Below, piece by piece: positions 58,569-64,000 of a stretch of 64,000 nucleotides of DNA. Location: positions 434,001 to 498,000 of the forward strand of contig NZ_AUUA01000002.1 in assembly GCF_000439085.1 (NCBI RefSeq). Reading direction: 5' to 3'. The notes beneath the pieces are model-generated. The model had not been told where the DNA came from, did not search any database, and saw only the letters and a list, made by a program, of their open reading frames with translations. Every line of letters starts with the position of its first letter. Position 1 is the first letter of the stretch. This stretch comes from Leminorella grimontii ATCC 33999 = DSM 5078. Its GTDB lineage: Bacteria > Pseudomonadota > Gammaproteobacteria > Enterobacterales > Enterobacteriaceae. Position numbers and translations under genes: made by a program.

Positions 58569-59300
58569 TTAGCCAACGGGTCGTTCAATCAGCCTGTAGC
58601 GCTTATTTTCAACGCCAATGACGGGAATTTGGCGATTTTTATCAAAGTAGTCATAACCAGGCTTAAGCATCATCCAGAAAGGATACTCAGGAGCATTCCG
58701 ATAGCGCTCTAAGTTTTTATCCGTCATGGCGAACGGAAAAATATGAACGGGAATGCTTCGTTGCCCGCCGTCCAGCGCCTGCTCCACCAGCCCGTAAATC
58801 TCTTCAATAATAGGATCGGTCATCGCATAGCAGCCCACTGACGCGCAGCCGCCGTGGACCATAATAAAGCTGCCGGTAAAACCGTTGGCCCTATCGTAAG
58901 CGTTGGGGTAGTCGATATTAAACGAAAGATGGTAGCGGCTGTTTGGGTTAAGCAGCCCCCTATTTGTAGCGTAAAATCCTTCCGGGCTCTTGCCGTCGCC
59001 TTCGGCTTTTTTCGGACCAAGGCCGCCGGAATAGGTGCAGATAGTGTAAGTTTTATACTTATCGAACGGATGGACGCCGTCGCTGTACCACAGTTCCAGC
59101 TTGTCTTCGGCTTTGAGAATTCGGATAAACAGGCGATCGCCCGGTTGGATTTCTCTTTTTATTTGAGCCCCGTCGGGAAACGGTTCAGTGCGTTCATCCG
59201 GCATTAATCCCGCCCCTTCATCGCTTGTTACGTAACGATAGATGAAAATGGCAGCCACTGTGCACAGCAGCAGGATGAGTAACAATGGCCATCTTTTCAT
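58569..59300 (-). CDS. YkuD-family protein of the YafK/DpaA type
   Basis: 243 residues (E. coli YafK/DpaA has 246). A single hydrophobic segment at 5-21 anchors or exports it. The YkuD catalytic motif reads MVHGGCASVGCYAMT, with His and the nucleophilic Cys intact, and ICTYSGGLGPKKAEGDGKSPEGFY matches the YafK pattern. E. coli DpaA (LdtF) cuts Braun lipoprotein from peptidoglycan. Overall match, including LKPGYDYFDKNR near the end, supports the same role here. It is transcribed toward lysR and lies after the atp terminator. Confidence 0.8.
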   Translation of the reverse strand: MKRWPLLLILLLCTVAAIFIYRYVTSDEGAGLMPDERTEPFPDGAQIKREIQPGDRLFIRILKAEDKLELWYSDGVHPFDKYKTYTICTYSGGLGPKKAEGDGKSPEGFYATNRGLLNPNSRYHLSFNIDYPNAYDRANGFTGSFIMVHGGCASVGCYAMTDPIIEEIYGLVEQALDGGQRSIPVHIFPFAMTDKNLERYRNAPEYPFWMMLKPGYDYFDKNRQIPVIGVENKRYRLIERPVG

Positions 59301-59327
59301 CGGATAATTTCCTTATTATGCCGATAA

Positions 59328-59358
59328 AAAAGCCGGTCTGACGTTAAGACCGGCTTTT
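59328..59358 (-). terminator. Terminator of the atp operon
   Basis: AAAAGCCGGTCT (59328-59339) pairs with AGACCGGCTTTT (59347-59358), a perfect 12-bp stem; on the minus strand it ends in TTTTTT, 25 bases after the atpC stop. Confidence 0.9.
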
Positions 59359-59382
59359 ATTACTGAAAACAAACGCAGCGCT

Positions 59383-59805
59383 TTACATCAGCTTCTTGGT
59401 CAATTCGATAACGCGAAGTTTCGCAATCGCCTTGCTCAGCTCGGCGGATGCCTGCGCGTAGTCGATATCACCGTGCGAATTGCGGATGTGCTCTTCCGCT
59501 TTACGCTTGGATTCCAATGCCCGAGCTTCATCAAGATCCTGCCCGCGAATAGCCGTATCGGACAGAACGGTGACGGCGGTCGGCTGAACTTCGAGAATGC
59601 CGCCCGACAGATAGATAAACTCTTCTTCACCGTCCAGCTTAACGATACGAATCAGACCCGGCTTGATGGCTGTGAGCAGGGGAATATGGCGGGGATAAAT
59701 CCCCAGTTCGCCTTCACTCCCCGTCACCTGGATCTTCTGCACCTCGCCGGAAAACAGGCTGCTTTCGGCGCTGACGACGTCCAGATGGAATGTTGATACG
59801 GCCAT
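59383..59805 (-). CDS. atpC: ATP synthase F1 subunit epsilon
   Basis: 140 residues (E. coli 139): an N-terminal beta sandwich ([38 protein letters not shown]) and a C-terminal helical hairpin. It couples rotation to catalysis and inhibits ATP hydrolysis. Last gene of the operon, 19 bases after atpD. Confidence 0.96.
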   Translation of the reverse strand: MAVSTFHLDVVSAESSLFSGEVQKIQVTGSEGELGIYPRHIPLLTAIKPGLIRIVKLDGEEEFIYLSGGILEVQPTAVTVLSDTAIRGQDLDEARALESKRKAEEHIRNSHGDIDYAQASAELSKAIAKLRVIELTKKLM

Positions 59806-59824
59806 GTAGCCCTCCTGTCAACGC

Positions 59825-61225
<1,401 letters not shown>

Positions 61226-61237
61226 CTAAACCAAGCC

Positions 61238-62101
61238 TTAAACCGCCGAAGCCCCAGAGACAATCTCGGTGAGTTCCTGAGTGATGCTGGCCTGACGCGC
61301 TTTGTTATAAACTAACTGAAGCTCTTTAATCAGCTCGCCGCCGTTGTCGGTTGCGGCCTTCATCGCCACCATTCGTGCTGCCTGTTCGCTGGCAAGGTTT
61401 TCTACAACACTTTGGTAAACCTGAGATTCTACGTAACGGCGAAGCAGCATATCGAGCAGCGGCTTCGGATCGGGTTCGTAGAGATAGTCCCAGGTCTTGC
61501 TTTTGATCTCTTCGTCTTCAGAAGGAGGCAGCGGAAGCAGCTGCCGGATTTCAGGAGACTGAGACATGGTGTTTACAAAGTGGTTGTTCGCCACAAACAG
61601 CTTGTCCAAACGCCCTTCGTCGTAAGCCTGAAGCATCACCTTCACCGGGCCAATCAGTTCAGAGACCGAGGGGCTGTCCCCCATGCCCGTGACCTGAGCG
61701 ACGATGTTCGCGCCTACCGATGAAAAGAAAGAGGCGCCTTTAGAACCGATAAGCGCCAAATCGACGCTTACGCCCTTATCGCTCCACTCTTTCATTTCAG
61801 ACAGCAGCTTTTTGAACAGGTTGATGTTCAAACCGCCGCACAGGCCGCGGTCGGTAGAAACGACCAGATAGCCTACGCGTTTAACTTCGCGCTCTTCCAG
61901 ATAGGGATGCTTATACTCAAGATTCCCCAGCGCAAGGTGACCGATCACTTTGCGCATCGTCTCGGCATAAGGACGGCTTGCCGACATCCGATCCTGCGAT
62001 TTACGCATTTTGGACGCGGCAACCATCTCCATCGCTTTGGTGATCTTCTGCGTGTTTTGAACGCTTCCGATCTTGCTACGTATTTCTTTTGCGCCGGCCA
62101 T
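61238..62101 (-). CDS. atpG: ATP synthase F1 subunit gamma
   Basis: 287 residues (E. coli 287). The N-terminal helix [20 protein letters not shown] and the C-terminal helix with [19 protein letters not shown] make the rotating coiled coil; [11 protein letters not shown] is the conserved Rossmann-like block. It forms the central stalk. Confidence 0.96.
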   Translation of the reverse strand: MAGAKEIRSKIGSVQNTQKITKAMEMVAASKMRKSQDRMSASRPYAETMRKVIGHLALGNLEYKHPYLEEREVKRVGYLVVSTDRGLCGGLNINLFKKLLSEMKEWSDKGVSVDLALIGSKGASFFSSVGANIVAQVTGMGDSPSVSELIGPVKVMLQAYDEGRLDKLFVANNHFVNTMSQSPEIRQLLPLPPSEDEEIKSKTWDYLYEPDPKPLLDMLLRRYVESQVYQSVVENLASEQAARMVAMKAATDNGGELIKELQLVYNKARQASITQELTEIVSGASAV

Positions 62102-62146
62102 TAGATTCTCCTCATAACCTGGCGGCCCTTTCAGGCCGCAGGATTA

Positions 62147-63688
62147 TTACCAAGACTGAGTGGCTTTGAACGTATCAAGGATAGCCTTCAGGCCGGCCTC
62201 GATTTCGTCGTTGTAACCACCGGTTTGGTTGATCTTCTCGATAAGCTCAGCGTGGTCGCGTAAAGCATAGGCTAACAGCGCCTCTTCAAAACGACCGATT
62301 TTTTCCAGCTCAACGTCTTCCAGATAGCCGCGCTCTGCCGCATAAAGCACCAGAGACTGAGCGGCGACCGACATCGGTGCATACTGCTTCTGCTTGAGAA
62401 GTTCAGTCACTTTCTGGCCGTGGCTTAGCTGCTTGCGGGTTGCATCGTCCAGGTCTGAAGCGAACTGAGAGAATGCCGCCAGCTCGCGATACTGTGCAAG
62501 CGCAGTACGGATGCCGCCTGACAGCTTCTTCATGATCTTGGTCTGAGCCGCACCGCCTACGCGCGATACGGAGATACCCGGGTTAACTGCCGGGCGGATG
62601 CCCGCGTTAAACAGGTTAGACTCAAGGAAGATCTGACCGTCGGTAATGGAGATAACGTTGGTCGGCACGAATGCAGATACGTCACCCGCCTGAGTTTCGA
62701 TGATCGGCAGCGCGGTCAGCGAGCCCGTTTGCCCCTTCACTTCGCCTTTGGTAAACGCTTCAACGTACTCGGCGTTAACGCGCGCAGCGCGTTCCAGCAG
62801 ACGGGAGTGGAGATAGAAAACGTCGCCCGGGAATGCTTCACGTCCTGGCGGACGGCGCAGCAGCAGGGAGATCTGGCGATAGGCGACGGCCTGCTTAGAC
62901 AGGTCATCATAAATAATCAGCGCGTCTTCACCGCGGTCGCGGAAGTATTCGCCCATAGCGCAGCCGGCGTACGGAGCCAGATATTGCAGCGCGGCGGACT
63001 CGGAAGCGGAGGCAACGACGACGATGGTGTTAGCCAGCGCGTTGTGCTCTTCCAGCTTGCGCACCACGTTAGCGATAGTTGACGCCTTCTGGCCGATAGC
63101 CACGTAGATACACTTGATGCCGGAATCACGCTGGTTGATGATAGCGTCTATAGCCAGCGCGGTTTTACCGGTCTGACGGTCGCCGATGATAAGCTCACGC
63201 TGACCGCGGCCGATTGGGATCATGGAGTCAACGGCCTTATAGCCGGTTTGAACCGGCTGATCGACCGACTGACGCTCAATAACGCCTGGCGCAATCATTT
63301 CAACGGGAGAAAATCCGTCGTGCTCAACGGGACCTTTGCCGTCAATCGGCTCACCCAGCGTGTTCACTACGCGTCCCAGCAGGCCGCGGCCGACCGGAAC
63401 TTCAAGAATACGGCCGGTGCACTTAACCTTCATGCCTTCAGCAAGGTCGGTATATGGACCCATAACGACGGCGCCGACGGAGTCGCGTTCAAGGTTGAGT
63501 GCGATAGCATAACGGTTGCCTGGCAGCGCGATCATTTCGCCCTGCATAACGTCGGCCAGACCGTGAATGCGGATGATTCCGTCGCTGACGGAAACGATAG
63601 TACCTTCATTGTGAGCTTCGCTCACCATGTTGAACTGAGCAATGCGTTGCTTGATCAGTTCGCTGATTTCTGTGGAATTCAGTTGCAT
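62147..63688 (-). CDS. atpA: ATP synthase F1 subunit alpha
   Basis: 513 residues (E. coli 513). Walker A is GDRQTGKT at about 169-176 and the ATPase alpha/beta signature [14 protein letters not shown] is present. It carries the non-catalytic nucleotide sites and pairs with beta in the F1 ring. It lies 12 bases after atpH. Confidence 0.97.
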   Translation of the reverse strand: MQLNSTEISELIKQRIAQFNMVSEAHNEGTIVSVSDGIIRIHGLADVMQGEMIALPGNRYAIALNLERDSVGAVVMGPYTDLAEGMKVKCTGRILEVPVGRGLLGRVVNTLGEPIDGKGPVEHDGFSPVEMIAPGVIERQSVDQPVQTGYKAVDSMIPIGRGQRELIIGDRQTGKTALAIDAIINQRDSGIKCIYVAIGQKASTIANVVRKLEEHNALANTIVVVASASESAALQYLAPYAGCAMGEYFRDRGEDALIIYDDLSKQAVAYRQISLLLRRPPGREAFPGDVFYLHSRLLERAARVNAEYVEAFTKGEVKGQTGSLTALPIIETQAGDVSAFVPTNVISITDGQIFLESNLFNAGIRPAVNPGISVSRVGGAAQTKIMKKLSGGIRTALAQYRELAAFSQFASDLDDATRKQLSHGQKVTELLKQKQYAPMSVAAQSLVLYAAERGYLEDVELEKIGRFEEALLAYALRDHAELIEKINQTGGYNDEIEAGLKAILDTFKATQSW

Positions 63689-63700
63689 GCTCCAGTCCCC

Positions 63701-64000
63701 TTAAGACTGCAAGACGTCTGCTAAACGATCCAGACGACCACGTACGCTGTCGTCGATCACCATATCGCCTGCGCGAATAATGAAGCCGGCGATAACAGAC
63801 TTATCAATTTTGCAATTTAGCTTAACTTTGCGCGACAAACGTTTTTCCATCGCAGCGGCAATCTTTGCCAGCTGGTCGTCACTCAGAGCGGCGGCAGAGG
63901 TCACTTCCACATCAACGGTGGACTCCTGTTCCGAGCGCAGCTGAATAAACTGTTCTAGCACGTCAGGAAGCACGATTAAACGTCCATTTTCAGCCATGAC
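63701..64000 (-). CDS. atpH: ATP synthase F1 subunit delta (partial, 3' part)
   Basis: The frame is open to the window edge; about the last 99 residues of a protein normally 177 long are present. The C-terminal domain shows [19 protein letters not shown] and [15 protein letters not shown], typical of AtpH. An ATG at 63997 is internal, not the start. Delta joins F1 to the peripheral stalk. Confidence 0.93.
   Translation of the reverse strand, partial: VMAENGRLIVLPDVLEQFIQLRSEQESTVDVEVTSAAALSDDQLAKIAAAMEKRLSRKVKLNCKIDKSVIAGFIIRAGDMVIDDSVRGRLDRLADVLQS

Overview
The window looks like a chromosomal segment of a member of the Enterobacterales. The backbone follows the gene order known from Escherichia coli K-12 (adeP-yieH ... 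phoU-pstBACS ... glmS-glmU ... atpCDGAH), proteins such as MdtG, PstA, PstB, GlmU and YafK/DpaA closely match my memory of the E. coli proteins, and there is an enterobacterial-type interspersed repeat at 37085-37268. A member of Budviciaceae or a related family is possible, but the genus cannot be fixed from the sequence alone. Backbone genes are GC-rich; several insertions are visibly AT-rich.

Region by region: 1-2848 is the 3' end of an aryl-polyene-type fatty acid synthesis cluster (dehydratase end, ketoreductase, ketosynthase, phosphopantetheinyl transferase), followed at 2890-5395 by three genes of unknown function, two of which share a repeated small domain. 5414-8319 is a UbiX/UbiD-type hydroxyarylic acid decarboxylase operon (subunits B, C, D) with a divergent MarR regulator and a palindromic operator. 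8368-10653 holds adeP (with a perfect match to the PurR consensus) and yieH. 10778-14748 holds mdtG and a polar amino acid ABC uptake system with no ATPase gene. 14913-21420 is a galactitol/tagatose locus (gatZABCD, gatR, gatY). 21635-26003 is a Fur-controlled heme uptake locus (hemP, hemR, hemS, hmuT) with no permease or ATPase gene. 26097-32281 is an accessory, AT-rich stretch: a WG-repeat protein, a decayed duplication of an Nlp/Ner-type regulator locus, small lipoprotein genes, a candidate C4-like structured RNA, a NYN-domain gene flanked by direct repeats, a DUF3916-like gene and a secreted protein.

32348-36861 is the phosphate operon pstSCAB-phoU with a Pho box. 37370-45696 mixes NAD salvage genes (nadV, a NadM-NUDIX fusion and an NrtR-like regulator) with a large autotransporter and a YfcC-type transporter. 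45801-49171 is glmU-glmS. Between glmU and the atp operon, where E. coli has nothing, lies an 8-kb six-gene operon (49430-57504): LuxE-like acyl-protein synthetase, LuxC-like acyl reductase, SDR, Ntn-type acylase, AmrS-like radical SAM protein and LCAT-like hydrolase, with a divergent LysR regulator and a 25-bp palindromic site. No luciferase genes are present. I consider this the best candidate for an undescribed system in the window. The window ends in atpCDGA and a partial atpH.

How the parts work together: the backbone serves phosphate uptake, amino sugar precursor synthesis and ATP synthesis. The insertions add catabolic and scavenging functions (galactitol, hydroxybenzoates, heme, nicotinamide) and surface or lipid chemistry (aryl polyene, autotransporter, the acyl operon).
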